Below are positions 7,750 to 14,195 of a stretch of 44,016 bases of DNA, piece by piece. A model generated the notes under the pieces. That model saw nothing but the letters and a program-made list of their open reading frames with translations. It had not been told where the DNA came from and made no database searches. Origin of the DNA: a virus; the IMG/VR virus record IMGVR_UViG_3300049927_000035, positions 1 to 44,016 of that record. One strand, written 5' to 3'. The translations under genes were made by a program, and so were the position numbers. Every line of letters begins with the position of its first letter. The stretch's first letter is position 1.

Positions 7750-8583
7750 CTACTTCGCTTCCGCTCCGGCGAGCCATGCGGCGTCGTCCGCGTGGTTGTA
7801 CTTTTCGCCTTCGTCGATGAGTTCCCCGGTGACGGTGTCAGCGGCTGGTTCGGGCTGGGGCCGGGGTGCGGGTTTCGGTTCGGCCTTGGGCTTGACGGGC
7901 TCATTGGCCACGTCGCGGACGGCACGGACCTGCTCACGGATGTACTCGGCGGACGTCGGGACCCACTTGGCAAGGTCATGCGCGGCCGTCTTGAGGACCA
8001 TCGCCGCCTCGTCGGAAGTCCATGGGGAGAATGACTTACCAGCCGTTGCGGAGGCCCTCTTTGCCCGGTCGATGCGTTCCTGGTTGACGATGACAACCTT
8101 GGACACGGCGCCGTCTTTCATGATGGCGTAGGCGTAGGAGCCGATGATCTTGCCGCGGTCTCCGCCGAACCAGTCCACATCGTGCACGGGCTTGGTCATA
8201 GTGCCGGGGTTCCATGAGAACTTGTCATTCTGGTAGACGTTCTCGACGATCACGGAGGACACTGCGCCGGCCCGGTACATGAGCTCAACTTCGCCTTGGT
8301 ATCCGACGACGCCGAGGATCTTGCCGCCCTTGGGGGTGATGTAGTACTCGTCGGTCCCGGGCATGAGACCGAGCTGCGCGGCCTGCGAGAGTGCGACGAT
8401 GAGCGAGCCGGGATCCTGGTTGGCGCACTTGAGTACTTCGTCGTTCTTGCGGAGGGCTGAGAGCGCGGACGTGAGCCAGCCGACTCCCTTGTCCTGCAGG
8501 TGGGAGGGGAGTGCTGCGAGCAGTTCGCCCTTGAATGCGCCAATGGTTTGACGGGCCTGTTCGATGGCGGTTGAGGTGGTCAT
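7750..8583 (-). CDS. recT: RecT single-strand annealing protein
   Basis: 277 residues of the RecT/Redbeta family. Diagnostic segments include LTSALSALRKNDEVL, ALSQAAQLGLMPG, YYITPKGGKILGVVGYQG and the AAMVLKTAAHDLAKW-type helix near the end of the core. The last ~60 residues are Pro/Lys/Glu-rich and variable, as is usual. It anneals complementary single strands produced by the adjacent exonuclease and promotes phage recombination. The ATG at 8583 overlaps the exonuclease stop (ATGA), which settles the start. A synexp-like trio with YqaJ and SSB is typical of temperate phages. Confidence 0.94.
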   Translation of the reverse strand: MTTSTAIEQARQTIGAFKGELLAALPSHLQDKGVGWLTSALSALRKNDEVLKCANQDPGSLIVALSQAAQLGLMPGTDEYYITPKGGKILGVVGYQGEVELMYRAGAVSSVIVENVYQNDKFSWNPGTMTKPVHDVDWFGGDRGKIIGSYAYAIMKDGAVSKVVIVNQERIDRAKRASATAGKSFSPWTSDEAAMVLKTAAHDLAKWVPTSAEYIREQVRAVRDVANEPVKPKAEPKPAPRPQPEPAADTVTGELIDEGEKYNHADDAAWLAGAEAK

Positions 8584-9497
8584 TTCGTTTCGCTCTTTTC
8601 CGGGATGGTGGGGAGGTTCTTGGAGGCGACGAGGTACGGGGTTCCGCCTTTGCGTGATTGGCGGGTGAACATCTTGTGGTTCGTGTCGGCGTCTGGCATC
8701 CAGCACACGGAGCGTGCTTCTCCTGCGTGGTCTGCGATGACGGTCTTGGCGGCCTGTTCGCGGTACTCGGCGGCTTTCCGTTCGGTTACTGCGGTGAGGT
8801 AGGGGATGGCCATCTCGTCGTCGATGTACGCGGTTTCGTCGCTGATGCCGGGGTTGAGTTCCTTGATGGCTTCGTATGTGGCGGCGTGCCCGTCGATCGG
8901 GTCGATGCTGGGCCGTTCGCCTTTGGCGAGGGTGTCCATGAACGCGGTGACGGCGGCGAGCATGAGCGCCACATATTCGGGGTCGTACTCGATGACGTAC
9001 TCGGCGAAGTCAAGGTAGGACTTGATGACGGCGAGCCGGACGCGGCGGAGGCCGGTGGTGAACATCTGCCACTGGGTTTGGTCGTAGTATCCGGCCGGTA
9101 TCTGGTCGGTGTCTGGTTCGCCCCATTCATGGTCGAGGGTGGAGGATTTCGCCTCGAATAGCTCAGTTCCGTCAGGGGTGTGGATGATGCCGTCAGGTGT
9201 GGATGCGGCCCATTCGATTTCGGGGTGGACCCACATGCCCGTCTTGGTGACCTGCCACTCGGGGTGTTGATCGCGGAACCATGCGCGGACGGCGGGCTCG
9301 AGGTAGTGGCCGCGGCGGGTGGTGTCTGTGTCCTGCTGGGGTTGAATCCGGCCAGCCATTTTGAGCCAGAGCGACAGGTAGGACTCGTAGGTGGAGTGCT
9401 TCATGATGGCGGAGACTTTGCTGGCCGTCATGTAGGTGAACCACTCTTCGGAGCCGGGGGCTACCTCCGGTATGGAGATGTCGACGAAGGCGCTCAT
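8580..9497 (-). CDS. YqaJ-like recombination exonuclease
   Basis: 305 residues of the YqaJ/lambda-exonuclease group within the PD-(D/E)xK fold. Visible motifs are TASKVSAI at 24-31, GHYLEP at 63-68, STPDG with D102, LFEAKSS with E115 and K117, and YYDQTQWQM at 138-146. Together these make the two-metal nuclease site and the helix that follows it. It would resect double-stranded DNA ends to give 3' single strands for RecT. The start at 9497 is supported by an ATGA overlap with a 36-codon gene upstream. Well supported by motifs and neighbours. Confidence 0.93.
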   Translation of the reverse strand: MSAFVDISIPEVAPGSEEWFTYMTASKVSAIMKHSTYESYLSLWLKMAGRIQPQQDTDTTRRGHYLEPAVRAWFRDQHPEWQVTKTGMWVHPEIEWAASTPDGIIHTPDGTELFEAKSSTLDHEWGEPDTDQIPAGYYDQTQWQMFTTGLRRVRLAVIKSYLDFAEYVIEYDPEYVALMLAAVTAFMDTLAKGERPSIDPIDGHAATYEAIKELNPGISDETAYIDDEMAIPYLTAVTERKAAEYREQAAKTVIADHAGEARSVCWMPDADTNHKMFTRQSRKGGTPYLVASKNLPTIPEKSETK

Positions 9498-9604
9498 GAC
9501 ACGTGGCTTTCGTGGGTGCATGCGTTGTCTGGTTCGGAGTGGGTGACGTATTCGCCGGCCACTACTTCGGTGCGTACCCGGCAGGTGGGGAGGTGCGCGC
9601 TCAT
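9494..9604 (-). CDS. Microprotein, 36 aa
   Basis: A 36-codon reading frame (MSAHLPTCRV ... HESHVS) links two coupled genes: its ATG at 9604 overlaps the stop of the 47-aa gene, and its stop overlaps the ATG of the exonuclease gene, both as ATGA. Two Cys and three His residues in so short a peptide could bind metal, but no family is recognised. Its reality rests on perfect coupling at both ends, as for the other genes of this operon. It may act simply as a translational bridge. Confidence 0.6.
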   Translation of the reverse strand: MSAHLPTCRVRTEVVAGEYVTHSEPDNACTHESHVS

Positions 9605-9744
9605 CGCGTGAGCTCCTGCTTCTGCGCCCAAGCGGCGATGCGCTCCTGGCTGGGGTTGACGTACCCGGAGGTGACTTCTTCTCGGGTCTGGGGTGCGCCG
9701 TCGACTTCGGCGAGGTGTTTCGGGTGGCGCTGGGTGTCGCTCAT
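9601..9744 (-). CDS. Microprotein, 47 aa; first gene of the recombination block
   Basis: 47 codons from ATG 9744, preceded at a good distance by a strong ribosome-binding site (GGAAGGA). The product is hydrophilic, with a C-terminal helix (NPSQERIAAWAQKQELTR). It ends in an ATGA overlap with the 36-aa gene. Its leader contains the operator-like palindrome at 9766-9793, so it is probably the first translated gene of a repressor-controlled transcript carrying exonuclease, RecT and SSB. No function is recognised. Confidence 0.65.
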   Translation of the reverse strand: MSDTQRHPKHLAEVDGAPQTREEVTSGYVNPSQERIAAWAQKQELTR

Positions 9745-9765
9745 TGGTGGTTCCTTCCGTAGTGG

Positions 9766-9793
9766 TGTGATGTGTTTATAGGAACATGTTACA
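9766..9793. promoter_or_regulatory. Operator-like palindrome O3 in front of the recombination operon
   Basis: A 28-bp imperfect palindrome with left half TGTGATGTGTT and right part GAACATGTTACA. It matches the site at 15203-15230 at 23 of 28 positions and shares the core TGTnnTGTGTT-n5-GAACA with sites at 13419 and 13474. On the minus strand it contains TATAAA (9780-9775), a plausible -10 box for the operon starting at 9744; no good -35 is seen. A repressor bound here would cover that promoter. The repeat is seen directly; repressor binding is inferred. Confidence 0.75.
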
Positions 9794-9844
9794 CACTTGT
9801 AGTGACATTTTGGAACACTCCCGACACGATTTCTTCGCCCGGAT

Positions 9845-10141
9845 TTATCCGTTGCAGTCCTCGCACTGGCGGGAGTAGCAGCCTGTGCACCAGCCGTGCT
9901 TCGGGCACTTCTGGTTCGTGAAGTACTCGGGGGCTTCGTCGGCTTCGATCGGGCGCAATTCGGTTGCGTCGTCCGGGTGGTTCTCTTCCGTGGCGGGGCA
10001 TGGGCCGGACTTTTCGGCGAGATGTCCGCAGTCGTCGCAGACGAAGCCTTCGCCCTCGCACGTGCAGTCGTTGTCGTAGGGGTTGGCGTTCTCCCATGCG
10101 GCTTGCGCGGATCGGAATCCGTAGCTGGTTTCGATGGTCAT
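9845..10141 (-). CDS. Cys-rich, probably zinc-binding protein
   Basis: 98 residues with at least ten cysteines arranged in pairs: CTCEGEG, CDDCGHL, CPKHGWCTGC and CEDC. These would form two or more zinc knuckles or ribbons. The linker between them is acidic (PDDATELRPIEADEAPE). The ATG at 10141 overlaps the previous stop as ATGA. It is the last gene before the 100-bp gap that carries operator O3. Such small zinc proteins are abundant in actinophage early regions and their roles are mostly unknown. Confidence 0.72.
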   Translation of the reverse strand: MTIETSYGFRSAQAAWENANPYDNDCTCEGEGFVCDDCGHLAEKSGPCPATEENHPDDATELRPIEADEAPEYFTNQKCPKHGWCTGCYSRQCEDCNG

Positions 10142-10437
10142 GACTTCCCTCCAATGGGCCCGAGGATCTGGTTTTGTTCGGTCGGGCCCAGGCTGCGATT
10201 GCACCAGAAGCAGGACGTGTAGCGGGTCTGTCTAGTCCAGTGCTTCACATAGGCGTGGCAGACGGCGAGGATCCCGCCAACAGGGCCGAAGCATTCGTGG
10301 CCGATGAGCATGTAGTGGGTGGCCGGCCCGTCGTCGTGGGATGACCCGGTCTCGCCGTGGTGCGGCGATTCGCAGTGCTGCGAAAACTCGTCCGCGATGA
10401 GTTCGAAGTCGATGCCCACGTCAACGGCGGTACTCAC
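10138..10437 (-). CDS. Cys/His-rich phage protein, tandem paralogue 1
   Basis: 99 residues, starting with GTG in a GTGA overlap with the previous gene. It shares a pattern with the next-upstream product: STA near the N-terminus, CE-x-P-x-HGE, DxGPAT-x-Y, a C-terminal Cys pair (CFWC here, CGKC there) and an ILGP-x-x-G ending. This indicates tandem duplication. Cys and His residues (HCESPHHGE, CHAYVKH, SCFWC) suggest metal binding. The HGE...GPAT signature is common in small actinophage zinc proteins of unknown function. Confidence 0.72.
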   Translation of the reverse strand: MSTAVDVGIDFELIADEFSQHCESPHHGETGSSHDDGPATHYMLIGHECFGPVGGILAVCHAYVKHWTRQTRYTSCFWCNRSLGPTEQNQILGPIGGKS

Positions 10438-10724
10438 GAGGTTCTCCCGTTCACCGGGCCGAGGATGGTGACGATCATCCTGGCCGTGAAAGTCTTCCTG
10501 CATTTGCCGCAGCATACGAGGCCGTTGTTTTGGATGTGATTGACAACCAGTTCGCAGTAACTCTGGATCTTGTTGTTTCCACAGTCTGGGCAGTTGACCC
10601 TTCCGTACTGTGTGGCCGGGCCGAAGTCAGGGTGCATTTCTCCATGTCCCGGAGCCTCGCACGGTATGGCTGGCATGTCGCCGACGAGCGTTGCGATGTC
10701 CAGGTCGAGGGCGGTGCTACTCAT
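10434..10724 (-). CDS. Cys-rich phage protein, tandem paralogue 2
   Basis: 96 residues from ATG 10724. It holds a clear zinc ribbon: CPDCG followed about 25 residues later by CCGKC. The N-terminal half (CEAPGHGE...DFGPATQY) and the end (ILGPVNGRTS) match the product of the gene at 10138-10437, so the two are tandem paralogues. An in-frame GTG at 10820 would add 32 residues of Ser/Pro-rich sequence, but that stretch is better explained by the small gene at 10717-10845 in another frame. Function unknown. Confidence 0.72.
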   Translation of the reverse strand: MSSTALDLDIATLVGDMPAIPCEAPGHGEMHPDFGPATQYGRVNCPDCGNNKIQSYCELVVNHIQNNGLVCCGKCRKTFTARMIVTILGPVNGRTS

Positions 10725-10845
10725 AGTTGGCCTCCGAAGCGTGCGGGATGGTAGCGAAGCGGTAGATGGTGTTGAGCCTGCCCATGTGGCTATCCCAGCG
10801 ATCTTCGGGATACGGCTCACCGGAGGATGCTTCGTTGTACTGCAT
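10717..10845 (-). CDS. Possible microprotein, 42 aa
   Basis: A 42-codon frame from ATG 10845 with plausible protein composition (MQYNEASSGEPYPEDRWD... RLNTIYRFATIPHAS). It bridges the 92-bp space between its neighbours, overlapping the end of the upstream gene and, at its TAG, the start of the zinc-ribbon gene. No clear ribosome-binding site is seen, so it may be translated by coupling. Two in-frame ATGs (10845 and 10785) are possible. No homology is recognised; this is among the less certain genes. Confidence 0.45.
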   Translation of the reverse strand: MQYNEASSGEPYPEDRWDSHMGRLNTIYRFATIPHASEANYE

Positions 10846-11017
10846 CTTGTACCGGTGCTGGTTGATCTTTGTGATACTCAGCCGCGAGTTCCGTATCAGT
10901 CAGGCGCTTGCGATTCCTGAGGCGAAGCTCCGTCCAGCGCCCTTGTCGGATGTCCTCAGGGCTGAGGTTGGCGTCTTCCAGCCTCGGGTGAATGGTGAGT
11001 ATCAGCGGCTTGCTCAT
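10817..11017 (-). CDS. Hypothetical protein, 66 aa
   Basis: 66 residues from ATG 11017 in an ATGA overlap with the small membrane protein gene. The product is charged and helical-looking (PEDIRQGRWTELRLRNRKRLTDTELAAEYHKD), without Cys or a membrane segment. No known domain is recognised. It belongs to the string of coupled early microproteins. Confidence 0.62.
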   Translation of the reverse strand: MSKPLILTIHPRLEDANLSPEDIRQGRWTELRLRNRKRLTDTELAAEYHKDQPAPVQDAVQRSILR

Positions 11018-11139
11018 CTGACCACCAGCGCGAACAGGACCATGCCGGAGCAGGGGATGATGACGAACGCGCACACGGCGGCGGCGAGCTCACGCACCCA
11101 CTCGCCACGCTCGGTTAGCTTGATTGGCGGGCGGGTCAC
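11014..11139 (-). CDS. Single-span membrane microprotein, 41 aa
   Basis: A GTG start at 11139 in a GTGA overlap with the upstream gene. Residues about 19-40 (LAAAVCAFVIIPCSGMVLFA) form one hydrophobic segment long enough to cross the membrane, preceded by a charged N-terminal half (KLTERGEWVRE), which predicts a cytoplasmic N-terminus. Small early membrane proteins of phages can affect superinfection or the host envelope, but nothing here identifies which. Coupled at both ends. Confidence 0.6.
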   Translation of the reverse strand: MTRPPIKLTERGEWVRELAAAVCAFVIIPCSGMVLFALVVR

Positions 11140-11279
11140 GCCGTCACCTCTTCGTGGTCGATGCGGTTCTCGCCGCTGACGCGAGCGATCTTGTGGAGGG
11201 CGTCCACAGCCGTGATGCCGATATTGAACCACTCATCCAGGACATCGTTGATCGCGGTCATCGCATCGTGATCGGTCAC
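11136..11279 (-). CDS. Hypothetical microprotein, 47 aa
   Basis: 47 codons from GTG 11279, two bases after the stop of the previous gene, ending in a GTGA overlap with the membrane microprotein. The product is acidic and helical (INDVLDEWFNIGITAVDALHK). No domain recognised. An in-frame ATG seven codons in is an alternative start. Its place in the unbroken chain of coupled genes is the main evidence. Confidence 0.58.
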   Translation of the reverse strand: MTDHDAMTAINDVLDEWFNIGITAVDALHKIARVSGENRIDHEEVTA

Positions 11280-11281
11280 GG

Positions 11282-11623
11282 CTAGGCCTCCGGTTCGTAC
11301 AGGACGGTTGCGTAGTCGCCTTCGTTACTGAGGAGGAAGTGGAAGCTCTCGGGCGTCAGGTGGGGATTGTTGCGGTAGATCGTTGCGCCGCTGCCGTATC
11401 GGGACATGATTACGGTCCCGTCAAGCAGCGCGTCCAGTTCCTCGATGGTCGTAATGGTGCGGTGCTTGACGTAGCCGAGTGCCCGGACGGTGTCGAGTGC
11501 GTGTTCCGCGCCTTCGCTGTAGCCGTAGAGCGCGGTCACCTCGTTGTTCGCGTACTCGGTTTGCAACTTCGCATCAGCAAAGAGTCGGCCGTGGATGGCG
11601 AAGAGTTCATCCCGGGCGTTCAC
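11282..11623 (-). CDS. Hypothetical protein, 113 aa
   Basis: GTG start at 11623, overlapping the previous stop as GTGA. The N-terminal half is helical (RDELFAIHGRLFADAKLQTE). The second half has TTIEELDALLDGTVIMSRYG, a pattern typical of a small beta domain, then ATIYRNN and FHFLLSNEGDYATVLYEPEA. A TIEELDALPDGTVI-type stretch recurs in actinophage proteins of unknown function, often duplicated in host and phage genomes. No catalytic residues are recognised. Confidence 0.68.
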   Translation of the reverse strand: MNARDELFAIHGRLFADAKLQTEYANNEVTALYGYSEGAEHALDTVRALGYVKHRTITTIEELDALLDGTVIMSRYGSGATIYRNNPHLTPESFHFLLSNEGDYATVLYEPEA

Positions 11624-12000
11624 GCTGCCACCTTCTTCACTGCCCGGAACGCGGAGGCTTGCAGCAGTTCCCACATGTTGTCGCGGAGGACGCCGTTGAG
11701 TTCGTCTCGGAGATCCTGGCGGTTGTCGATCGTGAGTGCTTTGTTGATTTGGATGCGATAGTGGGTTTCGTTGTCGAGTGACTGGATTTCCTCGAGGGTG
11801 GTGATGAGTTCGCGGAGGTCGTGGACGCCTTTCTCGTCGATGTCGGCGCCGGTCTCGGCGGACAGGTATTTGGCGAGCTGTTCGAGGCGTTCATCCCATT
11901 TGTGGCCGGGCTCGTCCCATGGGGTGTCTTCAACGAACTGGCGGCACTGGCTGAGGATGGTTTTGCGTGCTTGTTCTTCGGTGACTTTACGGATGCTCAC
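11620..12000 (-). CDS. Hypothetical helical protein, 126 aa
   Basis: 126 residues, starting at ATG 12000 in an ATGA overlap. Highly charged and predicted mostly alpha-helical (RKVTEEQARKTILSQCRQF, HDLRELITTLEEIQSLDNET). No Cys pairs, membrane segment or nucleotide-binding motif. The length and regular helix spacing suggest a small helical bundle. Unknown role within the early operon. Confidence 0.68.
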   Translation of the reverse strand: MSIRKVTEEQARKTILSQCRQFVEDTPWDEPGHKWDERLEQLAKYLSAETGADIDEKGVHDLRELITTLEEIQSLDNETHYRIQINKALTIDNRQDLRDELNGVLRDNMWELLQASAFRAVKKVAA

Positions 12001-12167
12001 TTCTGGTTCCTTTCGGCGTGCCGGCCATCACGGTTTGGGACGTGGCCTTTGAGTGTCTGATCGACCCAGTCGAGGGTGTCGCGGATCGTGTCGCGTTCCC
12101 CGCGGTGCCGTGGCGGGCGAACAAACCGGATCTGCGTCGGCCTGCTCATCGTCTGCATGGCGGTCAT
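11997..12167 (-). CDS. Hypothetical basic microprotein, 56 aa
   Basis: 56 residues from ATG 12167, with a good ribosome-binding site (AGGAG) 8 nt upstream and ATGA overlaps at both ends. Rich in Arg (RFVRPPRHRGERDTIRDTL), with a short amphipathic helix (DTLDWVDQTLKGH). Its charge would suit nucleic-acid binding, but no motif confirms this. Confidence 0.62.
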   Translation of the reverse strand: MTAMQTMSRPTQIRFVRPPRHRGERDTIRDTLDWVDQTLKGHVPNRDGRHAERNQK

Positions 12168-12385
12168 GTTCTTCTCCTGCGTCGTCGTGTTGGTTCTTGT
12201 GGTGGTGGTGCTTCGGAGGTGGTGAGAATTTGGGTGAGGTGGTCGTCTGTGAAGCGGATGGTGCGTGGCCCGAATTTCAGGTAGGGCCAGGTGCCTTTGC
12301 GGGCTGCGGCGCGGATTGTGGCGGGTGTGAGTTGGAGGATTTCGGAGAGCTGCGTGACCGTGTACGTGCGGGGGGCCTCGGTCAT
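12164..12385 (-). CDS. Excisionase-like / MerR-type HTH DNA-binding protein
   Basis: 73 residues. The pattern TVTQLSEILQLTPATIRAA followed by GTWPYLKFGPRTIRFTDDHL is the winged-helix layout of the excisionase/MerR-like HTH_17 family: the YTVTQLSEIL recognition unit, then an arginine-containing wing. The C-terminus is a poly-Arg tail. Small proteins of this family act as recombination directionality factors (Xis) or as regulators. As the only such gene here it is the best Xis candidate, although it lies about 3 kb from attP and in the early operon. Family firm, role inferred. Confidence 0.78.
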   Translation of the reverse strand: MTEAPRTYTVTQLSEILQLTPATIRAAARKGTWPYLKFGPRTIRFTDDHLTQILTTSEAPPPQEPTRRRRRRT

Positions 12386-12546
12386 CGGCTGCCGAACCTG
12401 CGGGCCAGGTGTTTGCGGAAGGCATCGATCATGTTGGCGCGGTGCTGGCCGGTTCCGGTTTCGGGTGGGAACACGGCATCTTCGGCGGCACGCCCAAAGG
12501 TCCACTCGGCCGCGTGACGGGCTTTAGTGCTGGTGGTGGGTGACAT
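12382..12546 (-). CDS. Hypothetical microprotein, 54 aa
   Basis: 54 codons from ATG 12546, ending in an ATGA overlap with the excisionase-like gene. The start lies 23 nt inside the upstream gene. The product is hydrophilic with a C-terminal basic helix (MIDAFRKHLARRFGSR) and AEWTFGRAAEDAVF in the middle. No family recognised. Coupling to the HTH gene suggests co-expression. Confidence 0.6.
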   Translation of the reverse strand: MSPTTSTKARHAAEWTFGRAAEDAVFPPETGTGQHRANMIDAFRKHLARRFGSR

Positions 12547-12655
12547 GGAATTCCTTCGGGATCATGGACATGACGGCGGCCCGGGTTTCATGGGCGGTCA
12601 GGTCTGCGGTGATGAGCGCGTTGATCGCGTGGCGGAAGGACTCGGCATAGGTCAC
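12524..12655 (-). CDS. Hypothetical microprotein, 43 aa
   Basis: A GTG start at 12655 in a GTGA overlap with the stop of the gene above it. The 43 residues read as a helical peptide (YAESFRHAINALI, HETRAAVMSMI) with a His-rich C-terminus (HVTHHQH) that might bind metal. The 3' end overlaps the next gene by 23 nt in another frame. No known domain. Confidence 0.55.
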   Translation of the reverse strand: MTYAESFRHAINALITADLTAHETRAAVMSMIPKEFHVTHHQH

Positions 12656-12927
12656 GCTGAGGCACCGATCCAGACGGCGCAGACGCCGCGTGAACGGCCA
12701 GGGCGGGAACTCTCGTGGTACCCCACCTTGCGGATGATCTTCGCTTTGGCGGCTTCCTTGAACAGTTGGCCCCACATCGACGGGTGGCCGGGGTCGGGCA
12801 GGCCGCGAACCGTCAGCGTGTAGGCGTCGATGGGTTCGCCGGCCAGTGCTGCGGCTTCGATCGCGGCGAGAGCCTGGGTGGTCCAGTCGGGTTCGTTCGG
12901 GTCTTCAAGGACGGCAGGTCTGGTCAT
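12652..12927 (-). CDS. Hypothetical winged-helix-like protein, 91 aa
   Basis: 91 residues with a GGAG ribosome-binding site. The middle part AYTLTVRGLPDPGHPSMWGQ followed by LFKEAAKAKIIRKVGY and RPGRSRGVCAVWIG is a recurrent pattern in actinobacterial phage and prophage proteins: a small helical domain with a basic beta-hairpin, resembling a winged helix. A link to replication initiation or DNA binding has been suggested for such proteins from context, but is not shown here. Start by RBS and spacing. Confidence 0.68.
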   Translation of the reverse strand: MTRPAVLEDPNEPDWTTQALAAIEAAALAGEPIDAYTLTVRGLPDPGHPSMWGQLFKEAAKAKIIRKVGYHESSRPGRSRGVCAVWIGASA

Positions 12928-12939
12928 GGTCAGGTGCTC

Positions 12940-13095
12940 CTATGCTGCGGTGACGGTCGTGACGGCACCATGGGTGGTGGTGGTGACGTGGGCGCCAGGC
13001 GAGTAGGCGGCTCTCTGGAGGCGTTCCAGCAGTTCGGGGTCGCGTGCGATGTCCTTGGTGAGGACGGAGAAGTTGCGTGGCTGGTTGGTGGTCAT
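12940..13095 (-). CDS. Hypothetical microprotein, 51 aa
   Basis: 51 residues from ATG 13095, with a strong AAGGAG site and an ATGA overlap with the Cro-like gene. The N-terminal half is helical and charged (LTKDIARDPELLERLQRAA). The C-terminal half is Thr/Val-rich (HVTTTTHGAVTTVTA). As second gene of the early transcript it should be made immediately after induction. No domain recognised. Confidence 0.6.
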   Translation of the reverse strand: MTTNQPRNFSVLTKDIARDPELLERLQRAAYSPGAHVTTTTHGAVTTVTAA

Positions 13096-13403
13096 TTGGT
13101 GCTCCTTGTGGGTGGGACTTCGCGGACGACTCGTTCGACCTTGTTGGTGAAGAGTGCGTCGTGGGGGAGTTTGAACAGTTCGGCGATGGCGAGGGCCACA
13201 TCGGTTTTCACCATGTTGCGGTGTCCTGAGCGGAGGTGCCCGATGGTGGGGCGGCTGATGCGGGTTTTGGATTTGTTGCGGATGAGGATGAGTTGTATCG
13301 CCTCGGTGAGGGTGGTGACGGTGTAGCCGTTCGCTTTCATGAGTTGGGCGAAGAGTTCGGCGTTGGTGAGCTTGATGTCGAGCCTTTCCGTGGTTTGGCG
13401 CAT
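13092..13403 (-). CDS. Cro-like HTH regulator, first gene of the early operon
   Basis: 103 residues transcribed divergently from the repressor gene. Residues 45-85 (KTRISRPTIGHLRSGHR, then KTDVALAIAELFKLPHDAL) fit an XRE/Cro-type helix-turn-helix in which the second unit helps choose the operator. A GGGAGA ribosome-binding site precedes ATG 13403. Operator-like sites at 13419-13446 and 13474-13499 lie directly in front of the gene. Position and fold make it the probable lytic-switch (Cro) protein or a delayed antirepressor. HTH identity is good; the Cro role is inferred from the arrangement. Confidence 0.76.
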   Translation of the reverse strand: MRQTTERLDIKLTNAELFAQLMKANGYTVTTLTEAIQLILIRNKSKTRISRPTIGHLRSGHRNMVKTDVALAIAELFKLPHDALFTNKVERVVREVPPTRSTK

Positions 13404-13418
13404 GACGTCTCCCTGGGG

Positions 13419-13446
13419 TGTTGTGTGTTTGGTCGAACATGGAACA
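13419..13446. promoter_or_regulatory. Operator-like site O4, cro-proximal
   Basis: 28 bp with the shared frame TGTnnTGTGTT-n5-GAACA-n4-ACA; here the first half reads TGTTGTGTGTT and the second GAACATGGAACA. It matches the 15203 site at 18 of 28 positions. It ends 16 bp before the cro start codon, so it would overlap the cro leader or promoter. Seen directly as a repeat; binding inferred. Confidence 0.65.
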
Positions 13447-13473
13447 CATCACCGCTGAGACCTTTCTTGTAGC

Positions 13474-13499
13474 TGTTATGTGTTGGTATGAACATTACA
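13474..13499. promoter_or_regulatory. Operator-like site O2 between cro and repressor
   Basis: 26 bp, first half TGTTATGTGTT and second half GAACATTACA, two bases shorter than the sites at 9766 and 15203. The sequence just right of it (TTACACACTTGTAG, 13495-13508) is repeated exactly at 9789-9802. TTGTAG at 13503 with TATTAA at 13527, 18 bp apart, is a weak candidate promoter for the repressor. Together with O4 and the weaker site at 13605 it gives a three-site control region like that of lambda OR. Confidence 0.7.
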
Positions 13500-13604
13500 C
13501 ACTTGTAGATGGGCTTGTCTACAGATTATTAAATCTATTCGTTGGATTTACGTAGAGAACGTTGGAAACACCGGAATTACACCGATGGGATTTGTAGATG
13601 AATC

Positions 13605-13633
13605 TGTAAAATGTTCTATTGACACACATGACA
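13605..13633. promoter_or_regulatory. Weaker operator-like site O5 in the repressor leader
   Basis: Read on the minus strand, 29 bp follow the operator frame with one mismatch in the TGTGTT block and a spacer of six instead of five: TGTCATGTGTG, then GAACATTTTACA after the spacer. It lies 20 bp before the preferred repressor start at 13654, so it could mediate autoregulation. It is less well matched than the other four sites and could be coincidental. Confidence 0.45.
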
Positions 13634-13653
13634 GCGCGAGGGAGATTGAAGCC

Positions 13654-14181
13654 GTGACAGACATACCGATCCAATGGGACGACCTGATGATCAGGAAAGG
13701 GTTCACATCCATCCGGCAACTAGCAAAAGCTGCAGACCTGAACCACACGATCGTCAACAGGGTCATCATGAAGGACGCCACAACAAGCGCCGAGAACATG
13801 CAGAAGATCGCATGGGCGCTCGACGTACCGGTGGAAGAGCTCTACGGGATCACCTCCGGGGTCGCAGCCAAGCCCCTCAGCATCCCGAAGGGCACCGAGA
13901 AACTGTCGGAACGCCAGAAGTCGGCGGTCCAGGAACTTATCCGCTCCATGGTCGAAGAGAAAGAAGTGACCAATGATGAATTTGTATACGAGAAGAACCC
14001 CGAAACGGCCCAACCTGGGCAGGAGAAGACGGGTAGCGTCACCCCCATTGGGGGCTACAAGTGGCGCACTCCGGCGCAGCAGAAGTTCGAGGACGCAGGG
14101 CGCCGGGTAGCCAAGATTAGGCGAGATTTTCCGCAGGATTCCCCTAGTTCTGACACAGATTCACCCCAAGTCGACGAGTAG
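13654..14181 (+). CDS. Phage immunity repressor (HTH, XRE-like)
   Basis: 175 residues. An XRE-type HTH covers about 10-65: MIRKGFTSIRQLAKAADLN, then HTIVNRVIMKDATTS, then MQKIAWALDVPVEELYG. A charged C-terminal half follows (SERQKSAVQELIRSMVEEK). I chose GTG 13654 because GGAG lies 9 nt before it and because a weak operator lies just upstream; ATG 13585 would add 23 residues and has no ribosome-binding site. It is the leftmost gene of the plus-strand immunity cluster, divergent from cro, followed by an ImmA-like peptidase. It is the most likely protein to bind the five palindromic sites. No autocleavage (LexA) domain is visible. Confidence 0.8.
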   Translation: MTDIPIQWDDLMIRKGFTSIRQLAKAADLNHTIVNRVIMKDATTSAENMQKIAWALDVPVEELYGITSGVAAKPLSIPKGTEKLSERQKSAVQELIRSMVEEKEVTNDEFVYEKNPETAQPGQEKTGSVTPIGGYKWRTPAQQKFEDAGRRVAKIRRDFPQDSPSSDTDSPQVDE

Positions 14182-14195
14182 CACGAATCTCTGGA

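Noticed and set aside
13585-13653. ATG 13585 as start of the repressor
   Set aside because: No ribosome-binding site there, and the region contains a possible operator. GTG 13654 has GGAG at the right distance.
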